64,000 nt of DNA from Mesorhizobium kowhaii (GTDB lineage: Bacteria > Pseudomonadota > Alphaproteobacteria > Rhizobiales > Rhizobiaceae): contig NZ_MZXV01000055.1 in the NCBI RefSeq assembly GCF_003253745.1, forward strand, positions 1 through 64,000, given 5' to 3'. The position numbers and the translations under genes were made by a program. Below the pieces are notes generated by a model. That model saw only the letters and a program-made list of their open reading frames with translations, searched no databases and had not been told where the DNA came from. Each line of letters starts with the position of its first letter. Position 1 is the first letter of the stretch. This document shows, one piece after another, positions 45,447 through 54,874 of the stretch.

Positions 45447-46743
45447 GCGCGCCCCGCTCAGCGCCGCGTTCACGCGCGAAGGCGTGGCGACCGCGATCGC
45501 GGCACTGCTGTTCACCGTCATCATGGTGTCCTTCCGCCCGTTCCAGCCGGCCGGCGCCGAACTGACCGGCGAAGGCGGCGACATCGTCAACCAGCTTGGC
45601 TTCGGCTCGCTCGGCGCCATGTCGATCTTCTCGCTGATGGCCTTTGCCGATCCGCGCGTGGTGCGCTCGCTGCTCAGCCCGTCCTGGGTGCTGATGCTGG
45701 GCTTCTTTTTCCTGTCGGTGGTGCTGGCAACCGACCCGCCCTCGGCGATGCGTGCCGCCTCCTTCACGCTAATCGGCATTTTGACGATGGCGACGATCCT
45801 GGTCTTGCCGCGCGACGCCGAGGCTTTCTCGAAGGTCATCATCTTCACCGCCGTCGTGGTCATGGGCCTGTCCTATCTCGGCCTCATCGTCTTTCCGCAC
45901 GAGGCGTTGCACACCGCCGACTCACAGGAGCCTGAACATGCAGGCCTGTGGCGCGGCGTGTTCACCCACAAGAACATCGCCGGCCCGATCATGGCCTGTT
46001 TCAGCTTCGCCGGCCTCTACCTCTACCGGCGCGGGCAGCGGCTTTGGGGCGGGGCGATCTTCTGCGCGGCGATGATCTTCATGCTGCACACCGGCTCCAA
46101 GACGACGGCCGGCCTGGTGCCGTTCTCGATCCTGATCGTGATGTTTCCGAGCCTGATGGGCATGCGGCTCGGCACGCCGATCCTGTTTGCGCTGGCGATG
46201 ATCGGCACGGCGGTCGGCACGCTCGGCATCGTCTTCCTGCCGCCGGTGAAACATCTGGCGGCGATCTATTTCCCCGATCTCACCTATACCGGGCGAACGA
46301 CGTTGTGGGAGTTCGCCGGCTCCATGCTGGCGAAGAGACCATGGACCGGTTACGGCTATGAAAGCTTCTGGGGCACGCCGCTGCTGCTCAACCAGGACCA
46401 GCCCTTCGACCGGCCGTGGGACATCAGAACCATCGTGCACGGCCATGACGGCTATCTCGACATCGCCGTGCTGATGGGTATTCCGGCACTTTGCGTGGCG
46501 GTCTACACCTTCCTCATCGCGCCGTTGCGCGACTACATGCGCATCCCGCTGCGCAAGGAGAACATCTATCTCGGCGACTTCTTCATGATGGTGGTGCTGT
46601 TCACCGCGCTGAACGCTTTCCTCGAAAGCTTCTTCTTCCACCGCGGCGATCCTGTCTGGCTGTTCTTCGTGCTCGGCGTGCTTGGCCTGAGGCAAGTGTC
46701 GCTGCGGCCGATGGCAGTGCGCGATCCCGATCGCGGTCCGTGA
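45415..46743 (+). CDS. O-antigen ligase / ExoQ-like polymerase
   Basis: 442 residues, about ten to twelve predicted helices. The large periplasmic loop has GVFTHKNIAGPIMA, and the O-antigen ligase (Wzy_C) segment carries TGRTTLWEFAGSMLAKRPWTG and HGHDGYLDIAVLMGIP, with the conserved His. Such proteins either ligate polysaccharide to lipid A or polymerise repeat units (ExoQ). ATG 45415 overlaps the GT2 gene. The stop (46741-46743) falls at the start of the second unit of a 19 bp tandem repeat. The choice between ligase and polymerase cannot be made here. Confidence 0.88.
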   Translation: MSNTASLRKTERAPLSAAFTREGVATAIAALLFTVIMVSFRPFQPAGAELTGEGGDIVNQLGFGSLGAMSIFSLMAFADPRVVRSLLSPSWVLMLGFFFLSVVLATDPPSAMRAASFTLIGILTMATILVLPRDAEAFSKVIIFTAVVVMGLSYLGLIVFPHEALHTADSQEPEHAGLWRGVFTHKNIAGPIMACFSFAGLYLYRRGQRLWGGAIFCAAMIFMLHTGSKTTAGLVPFSILIVMFPSLMGMRLGTPILFALAMIGTAVGTLGIVFLPPVKHLAAIYFPDLTYTGRTTLWEFAGSMLAKRPWTGYGYESFWGTPLLLNQDQPFDRPWDIRTIVHGHDGYLDIAVLMGIPALCVAVYTFLIAPLRDYMRIPLRKENIYLGDFFMMVVLFTALNAFLESFFFHRGDPVWLFFVLGVLGLRQVSLRPMAVRDPDRGP

Positions 46744-46778
46744 TCCCGATCGCGTTGCGTGATCCCAATCGCGGTCCG
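46722..46778. repeat. Three tandem 19 bp repeats across the ligase stop codon
   Basis: Unit CGATCCCGATCGCGGTCCG at 46722-46740, then variants at 46741-46759 and 46760-46778 (one to three changes). The first unit encodes the last residues of the ligase and the second begins with its TGA. Confidence 0.88.
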
Positions 46779-46857
46779 CGATCTTCCCGTTCGTCCCGAC
46801 GGGGCTTCCCCACTGAACCGCGAGCGCCTATGTGAAGGCCTTCCTTCGGAGGGTTCC

Positions 46858-47673
46858 ATGACGATCAGGCTTATTCTCGCCGGCTGCGGCAATATGGGTT
46901 ACGCCATGCTCTCGGGCTGGCTGAAATCCGGCAAGCTTGCGCCTTCGGCGGTCTTCGTGGTCGAGCCCAATGCCGACCTACGCAATCGCGCCGCGGCGCT
47001 GGGCTGCGGCGCGGCAGCCGATGCCGGCGGCATTCCGGCCGATGCCGTACCCGATCTCGTCGTCATCGCGGTGAAGCCGCAGGTGATCCGCGACGTGACG
47101 GCCGCCTACAAGCGCTTCGGCGACGGCCGCACCACCTTTGTCAGCATCGCTGCCGGGACACCGGCTGCCACCTTCGAAGAAATCCTGGGCAGTCGCGCAC
47201 CGGTGGTGCGCTGCATGCCCAACACGCCCGCGGCGATTGGCAAGGGCATGATGGTGGTGTTTTCCAACAGGCTGGTCTCCGACGAGACCAAGCATTTCGT
47301 TGCCGACCTTTTGTCGGCAAGCGGCGAAGTAGCCACCATTGACGACGAGGGCCTGATGGATGCGGTGACCGCCGTGTCCGGATCGGGGCCGGCCTACATC
47401 TTCCATTTCATCGAAGCACTGACCGTCGCCGCCGAGAAAGCCGGACTGCCGACGGCGACCGCCAAGCTGCTCGCCATGCAGACCGTCTACGGTGCTGCCT
47501 CGCTCGCCGCCGAAAGCGGCGAGGAGCCGGGCGTGCTGAGGCAGCAGGTGACCAGCCCCAACGGCACGACGGCAGCCGCGCTTGGCGTGCTGATGGGCGA
47601 GGACCGGCTGACCATTCTGCTTACCCAGGCAGTCGAGGCTGCGCGGCTGCGGTCGATCGAACTGGGCAAGTAG
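46858..47673 (+). CDS. proC: Pyrroline-5-carboxylate reductase
   Basis: 271 residues. It reduces pyrroline-5-carboxylate to proline with NAD(P)H. The Rossmann motif LAGCGNMGYAM opens the protein, CMPNTPAAIGKGM is in the middle, and the ProC signature region TAVSGSGPAYIFHFIEALTVAAEKAGL is intact, as is LRQQVTSPNGTTAAAL. ATG 46858 has GGAGGG four to nine bases upstream, which rules out the longer frame from 46759. It is convergent with the next gene (3 bp gap), and upstream lies only the tandem repeat. Confidence 0.96.
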   Translation: MTIRLILAGCGNMGYAMLSGWLKSGKLAPSAVFVVEPNADLRNRAAALGCGAAADAGGIPADAVPDLVVIAVKPQVIRDVTAAYKRFGDGRTTFVSIAAGTPAATFEEILGSRAPVVRCMPNTPAAIGKGMMVVFSNRLVSDETKHFVADLLSASGEVATIDDEGLMDAVTAVSGSGPAYIFHFIEALTVAAEKAGLPTATAKLLAMQTVYGAASLAAESGEEPGVLRQQVTSPNGTTAAALGVLMGEDRLTILLTQAVEAARLRSIELGK

Positions 47674-47676
47674 ACC

Positions 47677-48993
47677 TCAGTTCGTCCCGTACAGCATCTC
47701 GTCCTGCAGCCGGCGCAAGGCGAACAGCCTCGTCGACTGGTCGGGCGCGGCATTGTCGGCGCTCAGCAATTCGCCTTTCCTGACCGGCTTCAGCACCTTG
47801 CCACCCTCGAGCAGGCCGACCGGCACGGCGCGCTGGGCACGGGCTTCGCCGACGGTCATGGTCCAGGAGCGGTAGCAGGTCTCACCGATCGCATCAAAGG
47901 TCTCGCCGGCGGCGAGGTCGCGCTTGGCGACCGCGCACACCTCGGCCACCGGCCTTGGCAGCGGCACCATGTCGGGCTTGCCGAAAAGCACGATGCGGGC
48001 GGCGGTCAGCGGCACTTCCAGCGAGGTCAGATGATACGGCCGGAACAGGCTGTAATAGGGGCCATGGCCGATATGCAGATCGTCCATGCGCTCGATGATG
48101 CGCGGATGCGTCGCCTCGACGATGACGAAGACACCGGGCGCGACGCCCTTGCCGACCGTGTAGTCGACGACGCCTTTCTTCAACAGGAGCCCGCCATCCT
48201 CGCGCGGGATGAGCACCTTGGCGAGGTCGTCGCGATCGGCCTTCGGGCCGTGCATGCCGGGCACATCGGGCACCAGCCCGGTGGCGTTGGCGATGGCGCA
48301 CATCTCGACCATGGTCTTCGAGCCGTCGACGAACTCGACCAGCATGCGCGGGTTCATGTTGCGGCGGATCGCTTCCGCGCGATAGTCATCCGGCACGGCA
48401 TCGTGGTTGAGCGGATTGTTCTTGCCCTTGCCGGCCGAGACGATGGTTAGCCCAAGCGCCGACGCAAACTCGATCAGTTCCATGCAGCTTGACGGCTCGT
48501 CGCCGGCACCGACCGAATAGACGACGCCAAGCCGGTCGGCCTGCTGCTTCAGGTAGCAGCCGATGGTGACGTCGGCCTCGACATTCATCATCACCAGATG
48601 CTTGCCGTGCTCCATCGCCATCAGGTCGAAATCGGCGGCGACGCCCGGCTTGCCGGTGGCGTCGATGACGACGTCGATCAGCGGGTTGGTGACCAGCATC
48701 TCGTTGGAGGTGACGGCGATCTTGCCGCTCTCGATGGCGCCGGTGACTTTCGACGCGGTGTCGGCTTCGACCGCCATCGCTTCATCGCCATAGGCAATGC
48801 GGATGGCCTCGCGCGCGGTGTGCGGGCGGCGTGTCGAGATCGCGCAGACCGAAATGCCCGGCATCAGCATGCCTTGCGTGACCAGATCAGTGCCCATCTC
48901 GCCCGAGCCGATAACGCCGATGCGTACCGGGCGGCCCTCGGCGGCACGCCTGGCGAGATCGCGGGCAAGCCCGGTCAGGGCGACGTTGGTCAT
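47677..48993 (-). CDS. Homoserine dehydrogenase-like NAD(P)-dependent oxidoreductase with SAF domain
   Basis: 438 residues. The N-terminal NAD(P) domain (IGVIGSGEMGTDL, then VVIDATGKPGVAADF) resembles homoserine dehydrogenase and Gfo/Idh proteins. The last 100 residues (AAGETFDAIGETCYRS, then GLLEGGKVLKPVRKGELLS) form a SAF-like domain as in sialic acid synthase and altronate dehydratase. The fusion is known in rhizobial sugar and sugar-acid operons, but no kinase or dehydratase neighbour is here, so the substrate is unknown. ATG 48993 begins the conserved part; the frame to 49494 is not protein-like. It converges with proC. Confidence 0.82.
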   Translation of the reverse strand: MTNVALTGLARDLARRAAEGRPVRIGVIGSGEMGTDLVTQGMLMPGISVCAISTRRPHTAREAIRIAYGDEAMAVEADTASKVTGAIESGKIAVTSNEMLVTNPLIDVVIDATGKPGVAADFDLMAMEHGKHLVMMNVEADVTIGCYLKQQADRLGVVYSVGAGDEPSSCMELIEFASALGLTIVSAGKGKNNPLNHDAVPDDYRAEAIRRNMNPRMLVEFVDGSKTMVEMCAIANATGLVPDVPGMHGPKADRDDLAKVLIPREDGGLLLKKGVVDYTVGKGVAPGVFVIVEATHPRIIERMDDLHIGHGPYYSLFRPYHLTSLEVPLTAARIVLFGKPDMVPLPRPVAEVCAVAKRDLAAGETFDAIGETCYRSWTMTVGEARAQRAVPVGLLEGGKVLKPVRKGELLSADNAAPDQSTRLFALRRLQDEMLYGTN

Positions 48994-49166
48994 GCTGGAG
49001 CGTCCATGCTTCTCGGTTTGGAGGCGGCAATAGCAGGGAACCGCCCCCCTTTGCCAACGAAACCGCAAGCAGGCGGCAATTTCTCGTCGGTCAAAGCAGG
49101 AGCACGAAGGCATGACGATGGGGAACAGAGGAAGGCACGTCGATCGCGTCGTCGGCCGGCGGGGCT

Positions 49167-50561
49167 TCAGACCACCCTGACATAGCTCGTCATTCCCGAC
49201 TTCTGATGCTCGATGATGTGGCAATGCAGCAGCCAGTCGCCGAGATTGTCGGCGACGAAGCCGAGGCTCACCTTTTCGTTGGGTTGGATGAGATAGGTGT
49301 CCGAAATCAGCGGCTGAACCTCGCGCGTCGAGGACGACAACACCTTGAAACTCATACCGTGCAGATGCATCGGATGCGATTGCGGCGTCAGGTTTTCCAT
49401 GTCGATGACATAGCTTCTGCCGAGCTTCAGTTCGGCCAGCGGCGCGGTCGGATCGGGCGTATCGCCTGGCCACGGCACCTTGTTGATTGCCCAAAAACTG
49501 TAGCCAAGCGAACCGCAGATACCATCGCTCGGGACGTTTTCCGCCGTGGCGCTGAGCGCCAGGGAAATATGCTGGGCGGCGGCGAGATCCACCTCCGCCA
49601 CCGGATTGACCTCCAAGGGTGCAACGTCGCGAATGTCACGCTTGAGCGAGCTTCCAATCGCGCGCAGGGTCGCGAGCACCTTGGGCTTGGTGCCCCTGAC
49701 GTCCCGCAGGCTGACGATCGCGCCCTCGTCGTCGGGCATGCGGACGGCCAGCTCCATGCGCTGGCCGGGTCCAAGCAGCAGAGCATCGGGAGAAAAGCGC
49801 TGCGGCACCGGATTGCCGTCCAGCGCCATGACTGTCGCCTCAGCGCCGTCGATGCGAAAGGCATAGATCCGCGTGACGTCGGTGATGGCAACCCTGAGTC
49901 GCACCAGCCCACCGGCCGGCGCGTCATATTGCGGCTGATCGAGCCAGTTGGCGGTGCGCACGGTGCCGTAGGTGCCGGTTCTTGCCGCATCGCGCGGCCG
50001 GAACTGGTCGATGAACTGGCCGTCGTCGCCGAGGCGCCAGTCGCGCAGATTGATGACAATCTCGGCATCGAATGTCGGATCGCCGGGGTTTTCGACCACG
50101 ATCACACCCGTCAGGCCGTGGCCCATCTGGGTCAGCGTGTTGCAATGCGGGTGGTACCAGAAGGTGCCGGCGTCGGGCGGCGTGAAGGCGTAGTCGAAAT
50201 GATCGCCGGTATAGACGTAGGGCTGGACCAGAAACGGCACGCCGTCCATCTTGTTCGGCACGCGAATGCCGTGCCAGTGGATCGTCGTCGGATCGTCGAT
50301 GGCGTTGACGAGACGCGCGGCGAAGGGCTCGCCTTTTCTCATTCTGAGCACAGGCGGCATTCCGGCGTCGCCATAGGTCAGCACATCCCTGGTCTGGCCG
50401 ACATCCATCAGCTTCGCCTTGATTTTGGCCGTCTGCAGCACCACCGGCTCAGGCCTGGCAGCGGCCCAGCCGCCAAACCTGCCCATAGCCGAGAGCCCTA
50501 CCCCGCCGGCGCCGGCAATCGCTGCCGTTTTCAAAAGCCTGCGGCGTGTGAGTACAGTCAT
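49167..50561 (-). CDS. Tat-exported multicopper oxidase
   Basis: 464 residues. A Tat-type leader (TRRRLLKTAAIAGAGGVGLSA) sends the folded protein to the periplasm. Copper ligands are complete: HWHG, HPHC, HPMHLHG and HCHIIEHQKSGM, with Cys and Met of the type 1 site in the last motif. Three cupredoxin domains are expected (about 40-170, 180-310, 320-460). Relatives are copper-resistance oxidases (CueO, CopA) and laccases; the Met-rich CueO insert is absent. ATG 50561 has GGAG six bases upstream. It lies downstream of metH on the same strand with 173 bp between. Confidence 0.92.
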   Translation of the reverse strand: MTVLTRRRLLKTAAIAGAGGVGLSAMGRFGGWAAARPEPVVLQTAKIKAKLMDVGQTRDVLTYGDAGMPPVLRMRKGEPFAARLVNAIDDPTTIHWHGIRVPNKMDGVPFLVQPYVYTGDHFDYAFTPPDAGTFWYHPHCNTLTQMGHGLTGVIVVENPGDPTFDAEIVINLRDWRLGDDGQFIDQFRPRDAARTGTYGTVRTANWLDQPQYDAPAGGLVRLRVAITDVTRIYAFRIDGAEATVMALDGNPVPQRFSPDALLLGPGQRMELAVRMPDDEGAIVSLRDVRGTKPKVLATLRAIGSSLKRDIRDVAPLEVNPVAEVDLAAAQHISLALSATAENVPSDGICGSLGYSFWAINKVPWPGDTPDPTAPLAELKLGRSYVIDMENLTPQSHPMHLHGMSFKVLSSSTREVQPLISDTYLIQPNEKVSLGFVADNLGDWLLHCHIIEHQKSGMTSYVRVV

Positions 50562-50734
50562 TTGGCGCTCCAACTGCAAAGACGACTGCCCCGAAGGTGT
50601 AACCGTCACGCCATGGATCACAAGCCGGCAACCAGCGCAAATGCTGTTGACGGCATAGCGTGAACCAGGGTTGGACACCGGCGTCCATGCGAAAACGACA
50701 CGGTCGGAGCGAAACGACGACAGAGCTTGCCGCG

Positions 50735-53700
50735 CTACTCCGCCGCCTCGGCATGGGGCACGGGAACATAGTTGAGGATCGGTCCGAGCCAGCGCTCGAC
50801 CTCGGCCAACGGCATCGCCTTGCGGCGCGCATAATCCTCGACCTGGTCGCGTTCGACCTTGGCGACGCCGAAATAATAGCTTTCGGGTTGCGACAGATAG
50901 ATCCCCGACACCGACGAGCCCGGCCACATCGCATAGCTTTCGGTCAGGCTCACCCCCGCATTGCCCTCGCCGTCAAGCAGCCGGAACAGTGTGGCCTTCT
51001 CGGTATGGTCGGGCTGCGCCGGATAGCCGGGCGCCGGACGGATGCCGCGATAGGGCTCGCCGATCAGTTCGTCTGGCGCCAGATTCTCGTCGGCCGCGTA
51101 GCCCCAGAATTCCTGGCGCACCTTCTCGTGCATGCGCTCGGCGAAGGCCTCGGCGAAGCGGTCGGCCAGCGCCTTGACCATGATCGAGGAATAATCGTCG
51201 TTGGCGCGCGCGAAGCGCTCGGCGATCGCCACTTCCTCGATGCCTGCGGTGACGATGAAGCCGCCGATATAGTCGGGCTTGCCGCTGTCCGACGGGGCGA
51301 CGAAATCCGACAGCGCGACATTGGCCTTGCCGTCGCGCTTGGTCAGTTGCTGGCGCAAGGTGAAGAACGTCGCCAGCTCCTGCGAGCGTGCCTCGTCCGT
51401 GAACAGTTTGATATCGTCGCCGGCGGCATTGGCCGGCCAGAAGCCGATGACGCCGCGTGGCGCGAACCATTTCTCGGCGATGATTTTCTTCAGCATCGCC
51501 TGCGCATCCTCGAACAGCTGGCGCGCCGCTGGTCCCTGCGCCTCGTCTTCGAGGATCTTCGGATAACGTCCCTTCAGCTCCCAGGTCTGGAAGAACGGCG
51601 TCCAGTCGATGTAGCGCGCGAGTTCGGCAAGGTCCCAGTTTTCAAAAACCTTCACGCCTGTGAAGGAGGGCTTTGGCGGCTCGTAGCTCGACCAATCGAT
51701 CCGGTGCGCGTTGGCCCTAGCCTTGGCCAGCGGTAGCCGCTGCTTGTCGGCTTCCGAGCGGGCATGCGCATCGGCGACCTTCTTGTATTCGGCGCGCACC
51801 GCGTCGACATAGCCGCCCCTGGTCTCGTTCGACAGCAGGGAGGACACGACGCCGACCGCCCGGCTGGCGTCGGTGACATAGACCGTCTGTCCCCTGGTAT
51901 AGCGCGGGTGGATCTTGACCGCCGTGTGCACGCGGCTGGTCGTCGCCCCGCCGATCAACAGCGGAATGTCGAAGCCTTCACGCTCCATCTCGGCGGCCAT
52001 GTGCGCCATCTCGTCGAGCGACGGCGTTATCAGGCCGGACAGGCCGATGATGTCGATCTTCTGCTCGCGCGCCGTCTGCAGGATTTTGGCCGCCGGCACC
52101 ATGACGCCGAGATCGATGATCTCGTAATTGTTGCAGGCGAGAACGACGCCAACGATGTTCTTGCCGATGTCATGGACATCGCCCTTCACCGTCGCCATCA
52201 GGATTTTTCCCGCCGTCTGGCGCTCGCCATTGTCGATGCCGTTCGCGGCGTTCGCCACCTTCTCGGCCTCCATGTGCGGCAATAGTCCTGCGACGGCTTG
52301 TTTCATCACCCGCGCGGACTTCACCACTTGCGGCAGGAACATTTTTCCCGCGCCGAACAGATCTCCGACGACATTCATGCCGGCCATCAGCGGGCCTTCG
52401 ATGACATGCAGCGGGCGCTCGGCCGCCAGCCGCGCCTCCTCGGTGTCGGCATCGATGAATTCGGTGATGCCGTTGACCAGCGCATGGCTGATCCGTTGTT
52501 CGACCGGCAATTCGCGCCAGGCGAGATCGCGCTCCCTGGCCTCCTGGCCGGCCGTGCCCTTGAAGCGTTCGGCGATCTCCAGCATGCGTTCGGTGGCGGT
52601 ACCGCCGGCCTTGGGCACGCGGTTGAGCACGACATCCTCGCAGGCCTCGCGCAGTTCCGGCTCGATCGTGTCGTAGACCGCAAGCTGGCCGGCATTGACG
52701 ATGCCCATGTCCATGCCGCGCTGGATGGCATGGTAGAGGAACACGGCATGCATGGCCTCGCGCACCGGCTCGTTGCCGCGGAACGAGAAGGACAGGTTCG
52801 ACACGCCGCCGGAAATGTGGACATGCGGCAGGGTCCTGGTGATCTCGCCCGTCGCCTCGATGAAGTCGACGCCGTAATTGTCGTGCTCCTCGATGCCGGT
52901 GGCGATGGCGAAGACGTTGGGGTCGAAGACGATGTCTTCCGGCGGAAAGCCGGCCTGTTCGGTCAAAAGCCTATAGGCGCGGGTGCAGATCTCGACCTTG
53001 CGTGCTTTGGTGTCGGCCTGGCCGTCCTCGTCGAAGGCCATGACGACCACGGCCGCGCCATAGGCGCGCACCAGCTTCGCATGATGCAGGAACGCCTCTT
53101 CGCCTTCCTTCATCGAGATGGAGTTGACCAGCGGCTTGCCCTGCACGCATTTCAGGCCGGCCTCGATGATCTCCCATTTCGAACTGTCGACCATCACCGG
53201 GACGCGGGCGATGTCCGGCTCGGCGGCGATCAGGTTGAGATACTCGACCATCGCCTTCTTCGAATCGATCAGCCCCTCGTCCATGTTGATGTCGATGATC
53301 TGGGCGCCGTTGGCGACCTGGTCGCGCGCCACGTCGAGCGCGGCGACATAGTCGCCCGCCGTGATCAGCTTGCGGAATTTGGCCGAGCCCGTGACATTGG
53401 TCCGCTCGCCGACATTGACGAAGGGGATCTCGTCAGTCAGCGTGAACGGCTCCAGCCCGGAAAGGCGCATCTTCGGCTCGATGTCCGGAATGGCGCGCGG
53501 CGGATATTTCCGCACCGCCTCGGCAATCGCCCGGATGTGATCCGGCGTCGAACCGCAGCAGCCGCCGACGACGTTGACCAGGCCCTCGCGGGCGAAATCC
53601 TCGATCTGCGCGGCCATGAATTCCGGGCTCTCGTCATACTGGCCGAATTCATTGGGCAGGCCGGCATTCGGATAGGCACAGGTGAAGGTGTTGGCGACGC

Positions 53701-54544
53701 CTGAAATCTCGTCCAGATGCGCGCGCATGGCCTTGGCGCCGAGCGCGCAGTTGAGGCCGATGGTGAAGGGGCTGGCGTGACGCACCGAATGCCAGAAGGC
53801 GGTCGGCGTCTGGCCGGACAGCGTGCGGCCGGACAGGTCCGTGATGGTGCCGGAGATCATCACCGGCAGGTGGACGCCTTTCTCGATGAATATCTCGTTG
53901 CAGGCGAAGATCGCCGCCTTGGCGTTCAGCGTGTCGAAGATGGTCTCGATCAGGATGATGTCGGCGCCGCCGTCGATCAAGCCGCGCAACTGCTCGCCAT
54001 AGGCAAGGCGCAGATCGTCGAAGGTCACGGCGCGATAGCCGGGGTTGTTGACATCCGGCGACATCGACGCGGTGCGATTGGTCGGCCCCAATGCGCCGGC
54101 GACGAAACGGCGCTTGCCATCCTGCTGCTGCGCCCTCAGCGCGGCGCGCCGCACCAGCCGCGCACCGTCGCGGTTCAGTGCGTAGACGGCATCCTCCATG
54201 CCGTAATCGGCCTGGGCGATCGAGGTCGAGGAGAAAGTGTTGGTCTCGAGGATATCGGCGCCGGCAACGGCGTACTGATAGTGGATTTCCTCGATCGCCC
54301 CGGGCTGGGTCAGGATCAAAAGATCATTATTGCCTTGCTGGTGGCAGGCGCAGCCGGCGAAGGCCTCGCCGCGAAACTGGCCCTCGTCGAAGCCGAGGCC
54401 CTGGATCTGCGTGCCCATGGCGCCGTCGAGGATGAGAATGCGTTCGCGCGCCGCCGCCGTCAGCGCGGCCAGCACTTCCGAACCGTCGGGCTTTGCCGCG
54501 ACGGGGCCGAACAATACGTCCAGCGATGCAGAATTCTGCGACAT
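50735..54544 (-). CDS. metH: Cobalamin-dependent methionine synthase
   Basis: 1269 residues with all four modules: homocysteine-binding (about 25-350; zinc ligands include VGGCCGSTPD near 328), methyltetrahydrofolate-binding (about 365-640; VNVGERTNVTGSAKF), cobalamin-binding (about 660-900; DVHDIGKN near 788 with the axial His), and the S-adenosylmethionine reactivation domain (about 930-1250; ENWDLAELARYIDWTPFF). It transfers methyl from methyltetrahydrofolate to homocysteine. ATG 54544 has AAGGGA seven bases upstream. A 20 bp GATATC-centred palindrome 35 bp upstream resembles the SahR operator. No metF or ahcY is adjacent. Confidence 0.98.
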   Translation of the reverse strand: MSQNSASLDVLFGPVAAKPDGSEVLAALTAAARERILILDGAMGTQIQGLGFDEGQFRGEAFAGCACHQQGNNDLLILTQPGAIEEIHYQYAVAGADILETNTFSSTSIAQADYGMEDAVYALNRDGARLVRRAALRAQQQDGKRRFVAGALGPTNRTASMSPDVNNPGYRAVTFDDLRLAYGEQLRGLIDGGADIILIETIFDTLNAKAAIFACNEIFIEKGVHLPVMISGTITDLSGRTLSGQTPTAFWHSVRHASPFTIGLNCALGAKAMRAHLDEISGVANTFTCAYPNAGLPNEFGQYDESPEFMAAQIEDFAREGLVNVVGGCCGSTPDHIRAIAEAVRKYPPRAIPDIEPKMRLSGLEPFTLTDEIPFVNVGERTNVTGSAKFRKLITAGDYVAALDVARDQVANGAQIIDINMDEGLIDSKKAMVEYLNLIAAEPDIARVPVMVDSSKWEIIEAGLKCVQGKPLVNSISMKEGEEAFLHHAKLVRAYGAAVVVMAFDEDGQADTKARKVEICTRAYRLLTEQAGFPPEDIVFDPNVFAIATGIEEHDNYGVDFIEATGEITRTLPHVHISGGVSNLSFSFRGNEPVREAMHAVFLYHAIQRGMDMGIVNAGQLAVYDTIEPELREACEDVVLNRVPKAGGTATERMLEIAERFKGTAGQEARERDLAWRELPVEQRISHALVNGITEFIDADTEEARLAAERPLHVIEGPLMAGMNVVGDLFGAGKMFLPQVVKSARVMKQAVAGLLPHMEAEKVANAANGIDNGERQTAGKILMATVKGDVHDIGKNIVGVVLACNNYEIIDLGVMVPAAKILQTAREQKIDIIGLSGLITPSLDEMAHMAAEMEREGFDIPLLIGGATTSRVHTAVKIHPRYTRGQTVYVTDASRAVGVVSSLLSNETRGGYVDAVRAEYKKVADAHARSEADKQRLPLAKARANAHRIDWSSYEPPKPSFTGVKVFENWDLAELARYIDWTPFFQTWELKGRYPKILEDEAQGPAARQLFEDAQAMLKKIIAEKWFAPRGVIGFWPANAAGDDIKLFTDEARSQELATFFTLRQQLTKRDGKANVALSDFVAPSDSGKPDYIGGFIVTAGIEEVAIAERFARANDDYSSIMVKALADRFAEAFAERMHEKVRQEFWGYAADENLAPDELIGEPYRGIRPAPGYPAQPDHTEKATLFRLLDGEGNAGVSLTESYAMWPGSSVSGIYLSQPESYYFGVAKVERDQVEDYARRKAMPLAEVERWLGPILNYVPVPHAEAAE

Positions 54545-54578
54545 TTTTTATCCCTTTGGCGACAAGCCTATTTATGTC

Positions 54579-54598
54579 ACATAAGGATATCTTTATGT
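54579..54598. promoter_or_regulatory. SahR-like palindromic operator upstream of metH
   Basis: Arms ACATAAGGAT and ATCTTTATGT pair at nine of ten positions about a central GATATC. In addition TTTATGTCA occurs as a direct repeat at 54571-54579 and 54592-54600, 21 bp apart. In many Proteobacteria the S-adenosylhomocysteine-responsive ArsR-family regulator SahR controls metH through GATATC-type palindromes; the assignment here is by similarity and location. Confidence 0.55.
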
Positions 54599-54792
54599 CA
54601 ATATACGCCAAACGATCGACCGTGTCACGCGGCTGGCTGACAGCCATCGCGGCACCATGATGGCCGGCGCATGGCAAGCCCCGGGGGCAAGCGGCGTTCT
54701 TGTCGTGAACCCAGATGCCGGCTGGCTTTCAGGCGACGACCGGATAGTGTTCGGCAAAGAGACCCGTCACCATCCGCGATGGTTTCGGCCAA

Positions 54793-54840
54793 GAGCATGA
54801 TCCCGAAAAGTGGAATCGGTTTTCGGAAAAGATCATGCTC
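54793..54840. repeat. 48 bp palindromic repeat, family A (inverted copy)
   Basis: Begins GAGCATGATCCCGAAAAGTGG and ends GATCATGCTC. Its reverse complement matches 41344-41391 apart from two or three bases. It lies in the metH-SDR divergent region, 34 bp before the SDR start. No other gene is seen in the 330 bp between metH and the SDR. Confidence 0.93.
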
Positions 54841-54874
54841 AAACACTGAGATTGAACCTTTCAGGGAGGGTGCA

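Noticed and set aside
54545..54874. SAM riboswitch upstream of metH or the SDR
   Set aside because: No SAM-I, SAM-II or SAH-type pairing pattern seen; the region holds a protein-type palindrome and a family A repeat instead.
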